Source: Bullera alba
Taxonomy: Eukaryota > Basidiomycota > Tremellomycetes > Tremellales > Bulleraceae
Direction: 5' to 3'
Assembly (NCBI GenBank): GCA_001600095.1
Contig: BCIX01000003.1
Coordinates: 62,001-126,000, forward strand
Length of the DNA stretch: 64,000 nucleotides
Shown here: positions 12,243 to 22,365 of the stretch, piece after piece
Layout: each line of letters starts with the position of its first letter
How positions within the stretch are numbered: position 1 is the stretch's first letter
The notes under the pieces: model-generated
What the model saw: only the letters and a program-made list of their open reading frames with translations
What the model was told of the DNA's origin: nothing
Database searches by the model: none
Position numbers and translations under genes: made by a program

Positions 12243-13702
12243 TTACTCGCCCTGCGCGGCCTGGGCCAAGGCCTGTCGCCTTGACAACGACTTTGGGTCA
12301 AAGTACGGTCTCTCACCGAGACTGACTGATCGAGTACCGACTCTGTCGTTCTCATCTACATCATACGTCGCAGCGTCTAAGTCGCATCAGTATATTGACC
12401 TTCAAGGCTCTTGGTGTACTCACGGAAACTCGACCTATTGTCCCAAATGGCCAACGAATCCACTTCCCACCTGAACCTGACCTGAAGATCGTGATTGGCC
12501 GAGATATGCTCGAACAGGAACCTCAGCAGCTCGTCCGATTCCGGCTTTGTCAACTCGTTGATCCGCTTGGTGAAGCCTTGATTGACAAAAAGACCCTTCC
12601 ACCCGGTGACGGGGTTTGTCCTGATCACGGGGTGGACCGCGGTGAGGTCGGGATCGTTGTTCTCGGGAGAACCGCGGTTGGACCGGATAGCCTCGTTGTT
12701 CCGTTTGGCAATGTCGAGGAAGAATGGCGCTTGGTGGGTAGCGGTGAGTCCCTCGAGGAAGCGTTGGTAGGCGGGGGAAAGACGGTCGTAGGCCTCGTAG
12801 GCAGAGGCCCAGAGCGTGTCACCACCGACGGGGGGCAGGGTGCGGATTTGCAGAGAGGCGTAGTCGGAGGGGATGTTCTCAAAGGTGATGTCGGAGTGCT
12901 AGAGAAGAGTTAGTGTACAGTCCAATTGAGGGTCACAGTCCAATTTAGGGTTGGAGGAGTAGTTGAACGGAGTTAGAGCGATGTAATGCTATCGTGCAAG
13001 TCTCCTCGTCTTCTTGCCTCATAGTACCCATAGTCCAGCTGATGTATCCAATCATCACCACCACACAGCTCCTATCCCCCACAGCTCGTAGTTGTAGGGA
13101 TCACATAGCCCCAATCATCACCACTCACCCAGAGGGTCTTGCCCACGACGCGATCGAGGATCGTCTTGTCATTGCGCTTGAACTTGTCGTCAAAGACAAA
13201 CTTGTTTGAGATCACACTAATCTCATCGCCCAGCTCGCTTCCGCCTTTGGTGAGCGGATGGATGTGAAGGCCCGAGGTGGATGGTTTTCCAGAAAGTCTA
13301 CCGAGGGAATCGACCAGTGTTCGCTGTTCGTCCGGGGTGATCTTTGCGTCTCGGAAGAAGACGACGCCTCGTTCGGACCTAGCGGGGTGTTAGCATTGTG
13401 TCCTCAAGTCTCCGAGTGGGTGAATCACGGCGGGAGGTCGATCGCATTACTCACACTAGACGGGCCAAAGACCTCAGTTTTGCCTCGTCGGCCAGGACGT
13501 CTCGGATCGAGAGCACGGGTGTGGTCGAGCTCGGACTGGTGTACGCGCGGAACTCTGTGCCTGTGGCGGGGGTACAGTCGAAGTGGGCGTACTCTCTCAG
13601 ATCGACCGTCGAAGCAGGTGATGCGTCATTGGCAGTGAGGTTGAGGCTGCCAATGGCCTGTTTGATTCCCTCGACGGTGGTGGTAGTGTTAGCGACGGGC
13701 AT
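12243..13702 (-). CDS. TauD/TfdA-family 2-oxoglutarate-dependent dioxygenase
   Basis: Exons 13702-13455, 13378-13129, 12898-12424, 12376-12243 give 368 aa. The first iron ligands are the HSD in TLWHSDITFE, formed exactly at a splice junction. The distal His is in NRSSFHAATYD and the 2-oxoglutarate-binding Arg is in the RVGTRSVSLGE region. This is the Fe(II)/2-oxoglutarate fold of taurine dioxygenase and yeast Jlp1, which release sulfite from sulfonates. Related fungal enzymes act on other acids, so the substrate is not certain. The second intron is long (230 nt) and made partly of short duplications. It converges with MTU1; the 3' ends are 268 bp apart. Confidence 0.88.
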
Positions 13703-14752
13703 GATGCGTTGCAGAGTATGCTATAGGTTGAAGTGCTAGCTTCATGATGACCTGAGGTTTATGTATCCTGCCTCGAGCCAGGCTAGTATAGCTGCCAGTG
13801 TTGATATCACGAAGACCAAGCCATCACTCATCCTCGCTCATCCTGTCGCCATCGGTTGGGAAGAGTTGCGTGACGACGGCCATGTCCGAAGGTGAGAAAA
13901 GCCGAGATCCGAGCGGGGAGGCGTCGGAGATCTGGGCAGAGTCTGTGGTGCTGTCTGGTGTTGTGCACTGGTGGAGTCTGGAGAGCATGAACGGAGGTCG
14001 GCTTATTGGTGTATGAGTATGACTGGTAGGAGTAAGCAAGGAGAGTCGGAGACGGCAAGCAAAGACCAAGGAGGAGAGGAGCATCTGAGCAAGATCATTT
14101 CAAATCGAGGCGATCGACGAGGATCCGGAATCAAATTGGTTACTGCTGTGTTGAGCTAGCTAGTAGCTCTGTCGAACCGTCATATGGTATCGGAAGCTGG
14201 AAAGATACTGCCAACACGGAACACCATGACGTGCTCGCCAGCTCTGGCGGTGGTCATGGTCTTCTCCTTGACGCCACCGAAGTCGTTGAAGTGACAGACG
14301 GCTAAGTTGCATTGGTTATCCTTCGATTGGTAGTCACGTAAGTACTGCAGTGCGGCGCTGAACTACTGACGAGTGTACGCAATACTCAAACCGCACTTGA
14401 ACTCTCATAGTGGAGAGTCGCTGAGTGTCCAGAGATCACGTCTATCAAGTGGTCTGAAATATGGACACGCTGAGGTACTCATTGACCCGACGCATGAGGT
14501 AGACTGATCACTGCGATTCGCGCACCCACAGCATCACCGCTTGACCTTTTCACTGGTTATAGGCTATCGTATCGCACATATGCCTCCCTATACTCATACG
14601 CTACTCATGCCCTCGTCACTATTCTCAATTTCTCGCCCGAAATTACTTCACCGGACGCCATCACTCCTATACCACCCTCGCTCGCCCTATACTGCCCTCG
14701 ACTCTCTTGGATACCTGCACTGTGCGTCTGGGGGTGAGTCTCTTCGACTTTC
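13703..14752. other. Gene-free stretch upstream of the TauD-type gene
   Basis: About 1 kb between the TauD-type start (minus) and the 3' end of the next minus-strand gene. Short ATG-started frames exist (14084-13824 minus, 14580-14756 plus) but none shows a domain or codon pattern I trust. It should contain the TauD-type promoter. Confidence 0.4.
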
Positions 14753-15688
14753 TTAGGCAGCTGCACCTTCGGTATCGCCCCCGTCGGCCCCGTGCTTCTT
14801 CGGCTGGATAGAGTCATTGTACTCCTCGCCGTCTTTGACACTGAGCACAACTTGTGTGTTCCACTCTTCGAGATCTGCCGCCTTCACCAAAATCGGGAAG
14901 AGGTCGAACGATGACTCCCATCCCTCCTCGAGTTCGATCCCAGCAAGAGCCTCCTCCAATCTCCCCTCTTGATCTGCGAGCACGCCAAGCTCTCGAGTCA
15001 CAGTCCCGCCGCTCTTCTGGAGCACCTCGCCGGCTTTCTCGGCTTGCGAGTTCAGCCACTCCAGGGTCAATGGCTGTCGAGTGAGTGGACCAAGGGTAGT
15101 CTCACCCATCGGAGCGGTGTTCTTGGGATCGTGTTGATCGCCAATCTTGGACGAACCTGTTCTGGCGACTTGATACACCTCTTCGTGACTCGCTCCGGAA
15201 AACGATTCGAGCCAAGGATCCATCTCGGCTTGACCCCTGGCCAAGAGGGCGCTGCTGATGGCGGGCAAGAAATGATTCCTCAGCGTGCTCTGATAGCCAG
15301 ACATGTCGGGATTGGGATTTGTGAAATCGATCTTTGGGCGAGTTTGTGCTTGGGCCACTTGGTAGAACATTCCATCCCAGGCTTTCTCACTGGCCTCTTC
15401 GACGAATGTCTCCACGTCGTTGTCCGAATTGGAGGGAACCAAGGCGGATTTGAGAAAGTGTCCATTGACGTCGAGGTTGATGATGCCTTCGTCGTCGACA
15501 GAGGAACGGGTGTTGGTCTTTAACCCGGACTTGAGCAGGCCAAAGGGAACGTAGCTGAGTGCAATCTCTCTGCATTGTTTGGCTTTGTCGTCTTTGAGGC
15601 CGGAGAGGAAGGATGTGAAGGCGTCTGTACCCTTAATCTGTTCATCATGTTTGTGATGGTCAGACGAGTGTCGGCATCGAATTGATGG
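14753..15688 (-). CDS. Unknown protein; 5' end unresolved, possible one-base frameshift
   Basis: A clearly protein-like minus-strand frame runs from about 15688 to the stop at 14755-14753 and holds no intron that helps. It is acidic, with helical stretches such as ALAGIELEEGWESSFDLF. I do not recognise the family. No ATG lies in this frame in its 5' part. The only nearby ATGs (15648, 15645) are in another frame, which reads ...NMMNRL and then runs out of phase. Adding a single base in the ATTAAGGGT region (about 15630-15636) would join NMMNRL to KGTDAFTSFLSGL. A splice from a GTAACG donor near 15711 to an AG before ATTAAG also restores phase but leaves no ATG. So either a sequencing/assembly error, a true frameshift or an unusual start is present. 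Confidence 0.6.
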   Translation of the reverse strand, partial: PSIRCRHSSDHHKHDEQIKGTDAFTSFLSGLKDDKAKQCREIALSYVPFGLLKSGLKTNTRSSVDDEGIINLDVNGHFLKSALVPSNSDNDVETFVEEASEKAWDGMFYQVAQAQTRPKIDFTNPNPDMSGYQSTLRNHFLPAISSALLARGQAEMDPWLESFSGASHEEVYQVARTGSSKIGDQHDPKNTAPMGETTLGPLTRQPLTLEWLNSQAEKAGEVLQKSGGTVTRELGVLADQEGRLEEALAGIELEEGWESSFDLFPILVKAADLEEWNTQVVLSVKDGEEYNDSIQPKKHGADGGDTEGAAA

Positions 15689-17903
15689 TCATGAAGGGCG
15701 TAGTTGTTGGTGACGTACGTTACCAACGAGTCCTTCAGGGAGTTCAGCGCGGAGTCAGAAATGACGAGTAGCGTGGGGTGTAAGAATGTGGGTGTGTTGT
15801 TAATGTATCAGTGAGTGATTCGATGTGAGTCAAGACAAAGATCCAAGATTGTAGCGATTTGCAGTCAGATGAGATCGATAGTCAGTTGGGGGAGGGATAG
15901 ATTTTTGGCTTTATACACCTTGCCGCTCGCCCCATGAAGTCGTTCTACTCTTCCCGTGGTGTCGATCTCTCCATTGGCATTCGAGCCTACGCAAAGGAGG
16001 GGTCTCGCTTGGTGGCAGACGAGAGAGGGTAGGTAGCCTGCACTGCACCATTTCCGTTTCAAGTTTGCTTCGCGCCTTCTTGACTTCACGTTGCGTTGTC
16101 TATGCGCGTCATCACGGTTATAGAGAGAATTGAGGATATGAATCTTTCAACCGTCGAGAGTATCGAGACAGTTGTAGGATGAAGGCCGTAGCACTAGCGA
16201 GTCAGCGAGTTGAACTGTCGCCAGCACAGCTTGTCTTGTCGACCTCACGAATCGTACACGGCGATGCGGAGACTTGTGAGCTAGTTGAATGTGAGTGTTA
16301 ATGTGATTTCAGCGTCCAACACGTCCTGCTGTGCATGAGTAAAGCTGTGGGCGAAGCGATTGGCGTAAAGACCTGAGCGACGAGCGACGAGCACCAAGCA
16401 ACACTGAGCGACATTATACGCTGACACGTTGCCGTTGGGAGTAGTGTGTGAGCTGTGTAGCCAAGACTGCCACCCAGGTACTGGCAAGTTGTAAGGTTGC
16501 CGGAAGATGATGTCGGACGCATTCGTAGGACAAGCTGCGACGATGTCTGCGATCTCAGATCTGCGATAGCCACAACTCCGAATGCCCCCTCTCTCCCCAC
16601 CAGCTCCCCATCTGTCGCCACTCGGTACTCTCGGGCCTCGGCAGCTCCACAGATCCAATTCGCCCTGAGGGCCGACTTGGGGCCGACCACGTTTTTGGCT
16701 CACACAATTCATGTCCTCGTCGCCGAGCCGAACAAGGAAGAGCCTTTCGCCCCCAGGCACCAGCTGTCTAGCTAGCTCCACTCCAAGCTACTCCACGGCA
16801 TGCATACTCCTTCTCGGGACAAAGGCTGACAGAGGGACAGAGCAAGTAAGCACTGGGAGATCCCCCTCGGACGTCGGTCGGAGAATTTCCTCATTTGGCC
16901 CGAGTTTCGCAAGGAACAGCTTCCCGCAACTCTGATGCATCCTCTCTTCTGGCGCTGCCTGGGTTGATCGTAGTCGACCCTAGTCGACCTCTCCTCGTCT
17001 AGTGCTATAGTCGCACTCGCAGGGTCCCTCTTCATTTCGGCATCCTTCATTCCCACGACGATCGCACGAGCAAGAGGCGAGAGGAGTCGATCAGGACAGA
17101 CAGGCTTACCTGCCGCCTTCAGCCAAATACGCCTCCGACGACATCTGATCAAGGGCTATATCTCCAGCATTCCTCGATTCCAACTCGATTCTGAATCCAA
17201 CTTTCCAACCTCGTCTCCACCATTCATCGTCCACGGAGTGGTCAGCGAGTCAGCGCTTCATCCAGTTCGATACAGGTGTCAACGTTCTCAAAAGGAGATA
17301 AAGCAGCAACTCGTACGATCAACAACGAAAACCCTTGCCGCCGATCAGCCTGGACGAGAACATTGCTCGAGGTCATCCAGTAATCACCCAAGCATCCAGC
17401 GATCAGTGATCCAACTCCAACCAAAAGGCCTCGACCGCATCGCTGCAATTTAGGTAGCAATCAACACTAGAACACACACACATACCCTCCCGCGTCATCG
17501 CGATATCCACCACTTCCGCCGACCGACGAGCCACGTACAGATTGATTAATTGCTTCGAATCGGATTGCGCGAGTCGACAAGTTTGCACTCGGATCGACGA
17601 CATCAACATACCGCTCGAGGGAGAACTCGCCATTGGAGAGCTTGTGGCTGTGGAGGACGTACTTGAGGGTTAGTCGAAGATCGCAGGAAGGAGAAGGAAG
17701 TGATCGAGGAGGTCTTTATTTGTCGGAGCTGGGAACGTCAGGATTGGAGGATCGCATCGTCAAGAGCGAAGATCAGGTGGATTCGACATCGTCCCATTGA
17801 TCACCAGCACATCGCGAGACTATATCCCAAAAGGAACAACGGCAAGAGAGAACCACCTCCTCTCTTCTTCCAGTAAACGCATACACATCCCTCTCTACCC
17901 GCC
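15689..17903. other. Long intergenic region
   Basis: 2.2 kb between outward-reading genes. The stretch from about 16990 to 17903 is C/T- and A/C-rich on the plus strand, like the long leaders in front of other genes here, and may be the promoter and 5' UTR of the membrane SH3 gene. Antisense frames at 16281-16781 and 16772-17152 look non-coding. No tRNA, repeat or mobile element found. Confidence 0.45.
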
Positions 17904-19796
17904 ATGCTCGCTTCGACTCTTATTGCCGGCCTGACACTCGCCCTCGGCGGACTCGGCGGACTCGGTGTACGTGCACAGGCTCCAGAGGCCGAATGCCTCC
18001 GGTTGCTAGGCAGTGTCGCGTGTCCAGGATGTAAGTCGTATCGGCTTCAACATGAGTGTGATGCTGACTCTCAACTCAGTCCAATACGCCTACATCTCCC
18101 CATCCAACCTGTCCAACGCGTACCCTTTCTTCGAGTCGGTGACGGACGTGAGGACGTTTGACGTCGCTGCTCTGGAGTACTTTTCCAATCCGTACCAATG
18201 GCGCCAGACCAAGTTTGTGGATCAGCTGGGGTGCAGCAACGCGACGACGGCCATGATCAGGTATCAGAGGACGGTGCTGTGTAGCCAGTGGGTGAATGAG
18301 CGGTGGAGCAGCCATTGCATGGCCAACTACAGTGAGTCTACCACACATGAGGGGTGATTGTTGTTGATCGCCGGTAGACACCTCGGCCAATGCGACTGCG
18401 CCGAAGATGGTCTGCCAGGATACCTGCCTGAAATACTCTGCGTCCGAGAACGACATTACTGCCGACCAGACGTATTGCCCCGGACCGGACTTGACCGCTG
18501 GCAACAGGTCGTTCCAGCTCAACAAGGACTATGTCGACTGTACCGATTGGACTACGCTCTCGACCAACGACACGAGTATCTGCGTCATGGGCGACACGAA
18601 CGAGAACAATTGTGGTTACGGCACGAGCACGTCTCAGTTGTGTGGATTCTGCGCTGGAGACACCCCGGATGAGTGCTGCTATCAGGGTGAGCGAGATTTC
18701 GAAACATTGTTTGCGGCCTGTTGAGCATCCTGACGAAATGTATAGCCAACACCGACGTCTCGGTCTGCGGCTACATTCTTCCCGCTCGACCTGACAACAG
18801 TACCAACGGCAACAACACCTCTGTACGTCGTATGATCTCTGGACGATGGCGCAGTTGCTAACTTTTCGCAGGGAGAAGCCGGTGCCAATCCATCAGACGG
18901 CTCGAACAGCACTTCTTCCGGAGGCCTTTCGGGCGGTCAAATCGCTGGTATAGTCGTCGGAAGTGTCATCGGCGGTCTTCTCGTGGGTACAATCAACTTC
19001 CATATAAGCATACATACTAATCGCCCACCCCCTGCCAGCTGCTACTCCTTCTCGTCCTCCTCGGACTCTTCTGCCTCCGAAGGAAGCGACGCAACGACCC
19101 AGCCTACCAAAACACCAAACCACCGGGCACCATCTCCACCCTATTCTCCACCAAGCCCCGCTCAAACGACATCTCCACCGTGCCCCACACGTCCTCCGAA
19201 AAGGGCCTACTGGGTTCCACTGGCGGACTCGCCCTCGGTCAATCGGGCATCAATGCCTCTTCCCCGACTATGGGCGGTGACACGCTGTACAGCGGCCGAC
19301 CGACGAGTAGTGTCGATGGCCAAATGCCAAATCAGGGTTTCAGCGGTGTTGGCCTCGGCGGGGCGGTCATGGCCGGAGTCGGCTCGAGACCCGGCGAGAG
19401 GAGCAGTGGGATCGTCCTGCCACGAGTCAAGGATGAGAATCAGAATGGAAACAGGTGGATAGAGACCGGTGCGGACGTCACAGTGCTCTGGCCGTGAGTC
19501 CTACAAATCAGTTTTGGGACAATTGCTGACTGGGTGATAGGTACCAAGCGACGCTGCCTGATGAGCTGGATCTGCGACCGGGAATGAAACTCAAGGTGTT
19601 GAGGCTGTACGACGACGCGTGGGGTACTGCCCAGGTGATCTCGGGCGGCGAGGCGGGCGAAACGGGACGACAGGGCGCATTCCCAATTGTAAGTCCGGTG
19701 CAGCAGGTTAGGAGCTTGGCTGACAAACGCGGTCAGGTTTGCGTCTCGGAGGGCTCGTCGTTTGGTTCATCGCAGAGCAGCCAGCAGTCGCATTAG
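17904..19796 (+). CDS. Single-pass membrane protein with Cys-rich ectodomain and cytoplasmic SH3 domain
   Basis: Eight exons: 17904-18030, 18080-18331, 18378-18686, 18746-18822, 18872-18982, 19039-19493, 19541-19688, 19737-19796 (512 aa; introns 46-59 nt). Order: signal peptide (residues 1 to about 25), a Cys-rich extracellular part with ~15 cysteines and several N-x-S/T sites, a Ser/Gly/Asn spacer, a transmembrane helix at about 279-303 followed by the stop-transfer RRKRR, a Ser/Gly-rich cytoplasmic region, and an SH3 domain near 440-500 (VLWPYQATLPDELDLRPGMK). The splice 18982/19039 sits inside the membrane helix and uses the GTGGGT donor, which keeps phase and gives an unbroken run of Leu. 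The layout recalls yeast Fus1/Sho1-type surface-to-SH3 adaptors, but I see no clear orthology. Role inferred: a plasma-membrane adaptor recruiting proline-rich partners. Confidence 0.82.
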
Positions 19797-21436
19797 CGTC
19801 GTCGGAGGCGACCCGCCGGGGGCGAGGAAGGACTCTTAGGATTGAGGGTTTCGTGTTTGTGATTGGGGTAGAGTTCCGATTGGGGTTGAGTTCAAATAAT
19901 CAGATTCAAGCAGATGCAAATATCGCTCCGTACGGCTGTATGAGTGAGCTGCTCGATGTGGTGTGACCGAGATCATGGTCGAGGAGGACTGCCGTTCATG
20001 AGGTTGCACAGTGGCATTAGTCGCTACGCGCCGTAGCTGTGAAGCATGCAGCGATCGACTAGAATTACACGAGCATGTACGGTATGGAAGTGGCTGAATC
20101 AGTCTCAATCTATGCTGTGCATGATGGATCTGCGAGAGAGGCCGAGGATGAGGAAGGAGCACGAGACTCCGTGCCAAGCGATACATGCGCGGGTAGTAGC
20201 GGGTAGAGCATGGCGACAGAGTCACTCACCGCTGCTCTCTGCTAGAGGTTATCTGATTAGCCGTACCATATCGGGACGGCCCTGGCGCGCCCTGAGTACA
20301 TTACATAGATCGACGATCGAAGGCAATTCATTGAGCTAGGCTGATGCCAGTGCTTGGTATCGTCTGGCTTACTTGTACTGCGGTACCGTGCTCTCAGTGT
20401 CTGCTGCGATGGCAAGCTTCTAACGGAGACTGGCTGCAGTGGAGAGCGCGTTGAGCAGAGCATGCATGGCGAGGCGAGCTGGAACCAGTCGCAGGCCCCA
20501 GACCGGCCCCACGGCCTCCCGGGGCCAGTTGCCTCCACCCTGGCTGGCCCTCTGGCCCCCGCGGCCCGCGCCAAGCATTCGATCGAGATGTCGTCAGTCA
20601 CTCGCTGTCACTCGCTGGGCATTGAGCAATATGCAGTCAAAGTGGTAACTCGTCGTCCGAGGCAATCATAGGCGCTGGGCTGCGCTAGGCAATCACCTGC
20701 CCGACCAAGCTGGTAGAATAATTATAAGCGGTGGTTGGTGATGCACTATGTATCGGCCAAGAGAACGATCGGGCGTGGGTTTGTCACCCTTTGTCACCGC
20801 CCAGTCTTCCCTTTCGGGAATCGTTCCTGACGTCAATCAGCGTCAATCTCACCGTCGCCAGCCGTCGCCCCGCTCGTGTGTGTATGCTTACTCGTTCTCG
20901 TACCACCTCAGATTACCACTTGCTCACCACTCAACATCTCCTCGCCCAGCCCACTCTTACTGCCGATCCCACCGTCACGGTCTTGGCTGACAACGCCGCG
21001 GGCCGATACAGAGATGACCGACCCACCTCCCACCTCCTCCCACCTCACTCGACATCACAGTACTTCCACAAGTGGTTCGGCCTTCACTGAGAGTAACCTG
21101 GAATAACCACAAGTGGCAGATCCCACCAAGGTGACCCAGCTCGAGATGTCGTCAGCGGAGGATCCCGGACCGGAAGTCTCAGTGCGGACCAAGAGATCCA
21201 GCACAAGGGTACACCCGATCCGCCGACCCAGTGTAAATGACATTCGTGAGCGTGACGCCGTCTTGGCATGGCTTGTGCTGCACCGCTTGACGTCTCGATG
21301 TAGTAGTTGGTTCATTGGGTCTACGAGGTCGAGTCGGGTCGAGTATGGGTTATAAGGAGCGGCCGGGAGTCAGTCTTCTTCCTCATCACACTCCACTCTT
21401 CCACTCTTCCACTCTACTCTACCCAACCAAGCCACG
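19797..21436 (+). other. Intergenic region upstream of the CHRD gene
   Basis: 1.6 kb. It contains a very GC-rich patch near 20485-20580 and a TATAAG at 20723-20728 followed by CT-rich sequence. This could mark another transcript start, but no convincing coding frame follows. The promoter of the CHRD gene is at its right end. Confidence 0.4.
21351..21356 (+). promoter_or_regulatory. TATA-like box of the CHRD gene
   Basis: TATAAG 81 bp before the ATG at 21437, followed by a pyrimidine-rich leader made of repeated CACTCTTC units. The spacing fits a TATA-driven gene with a short 5' UTR. Inferred from sequence only. Confidence 0.45.
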
Positions 21437-22166
21437 ATGAAGTTCACTTCCGCTGCCATCCTCGCCGTGCTGCCCCTGGCCATGGCCATGCCCACCTGGG
21501 ACCACAAGGACGACAAAAAGGTCGACGACCACAAGGACTGGTCCTCGGGCAAAGGTGACGAAGGGTACAATACCGCCAAAGACGCCTTCCCCTTCCATTT
21601 CACCTCCACGCTGGTGACCTACGCCTCGCCCAACACCATCATCAACAACTCGCAGGTCGCAGTGCCGGGACTGCCGGAAGGATGGGGTAAATTCCAGTTC
21701 GGTCTGAACTCTGTCGACAATGTGATTTGCTACGTGAGTCGCCGAGCGCAGCGAGGCCTCCCTAGGCCGAGCCGTCCCCACTACACTGTATAGATCTGCG
21801 TGCTGACGCACGCACGCACGCTCGCAGAACATCACCGCTTGGCTACGAGGCAACTACTCCTCGCCCGCAGTGACCGCCACGCACATCCACCAAGCGGCCG
21901 TTGGAGCCGCCGGCCCTCCAAGAATCGCCTTCCCCAACCCCCGCCCCAAGGCGAACGAGAACCAAGACCTCGACGCCTACTCCTGGCGAGAGTCGCTCGG
22001 GTGCTTGACCGGTCCATTCACCACTGGCGTTCTGAACAATGGTACCGACACCGGAACTGGTTTCACCGTTGCCGCTCTCGAGGCCAACCCGACTGGTTTC
22101 TTCGCCGATACCCACACCGTACAGTTCCCCGCCGGCGCCATCCGAGGCCAGCTCGAGGAGTACTAA
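21437..22166 (+). CDS. Secreted CHRD-domain protein
   Basis: Exons 21437-21733 and 21828-22166 (211 aa; intron 94 nt with an ACGC repeat near its 3' end). The N-terminus is a typical signal peptide (MKFTSAAILAVLPLAMA) followed by a Asp/Lys/His-rich stretch (HKDDKKVDDHKD). The rest matches the CHRD (chordin) fold: an N-terminal strand region ending NVICY, the characteristic HIHQAAVGAAGPP (ATHIH), and the closing HTVQFPAGAIRGQL. CHRD domains occur in secreted or cell-surface proteins in fungi and bacteria; the biochemical role is not established. A TATA-like box and CT-rich leader suggest strong expression. Two N-x-S/T sites suggest glycosylation. Confidence 0.85.
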
Positions 22167-22365
22167 CCGCCAGAGGATGCTTTCGGTAGGAGGAGGATTG
22201 CCGAGCACGTCTGCGGGAGAAGAGAGTCAGAAGATCAACAAAGAGTAGCGTAGAAGAACACTGTTTGTGAACTATAATCATGCAAGGACTTTGGCTGTAA
22301 CAACTCCGGACCCGGTGCAGATCGCAAGTCGATACCCTGCAGCTACAATGTGGATACATTCTGTT

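Noticed and set aside
13824..14084. 86-codon minus-strand frame upstream of the TauD-type gene
   Set aside because: Composition is Ser/Thr/Leu-rich without domain; likely promoter sequence.
16281..16781. 166-codon minus-strand frame
   Set aside because: It starts at GTG, is rich in Gly/Arg, and shows no domain or usable splice links.
21015..21358. Possible small plus-strand gene between the SH3 and CHRD genes
   Set aside because: An ATG at 21015 gives only 30 codons, and the longer downstream frame starts at GTG. No splice pattern links them convincingly.
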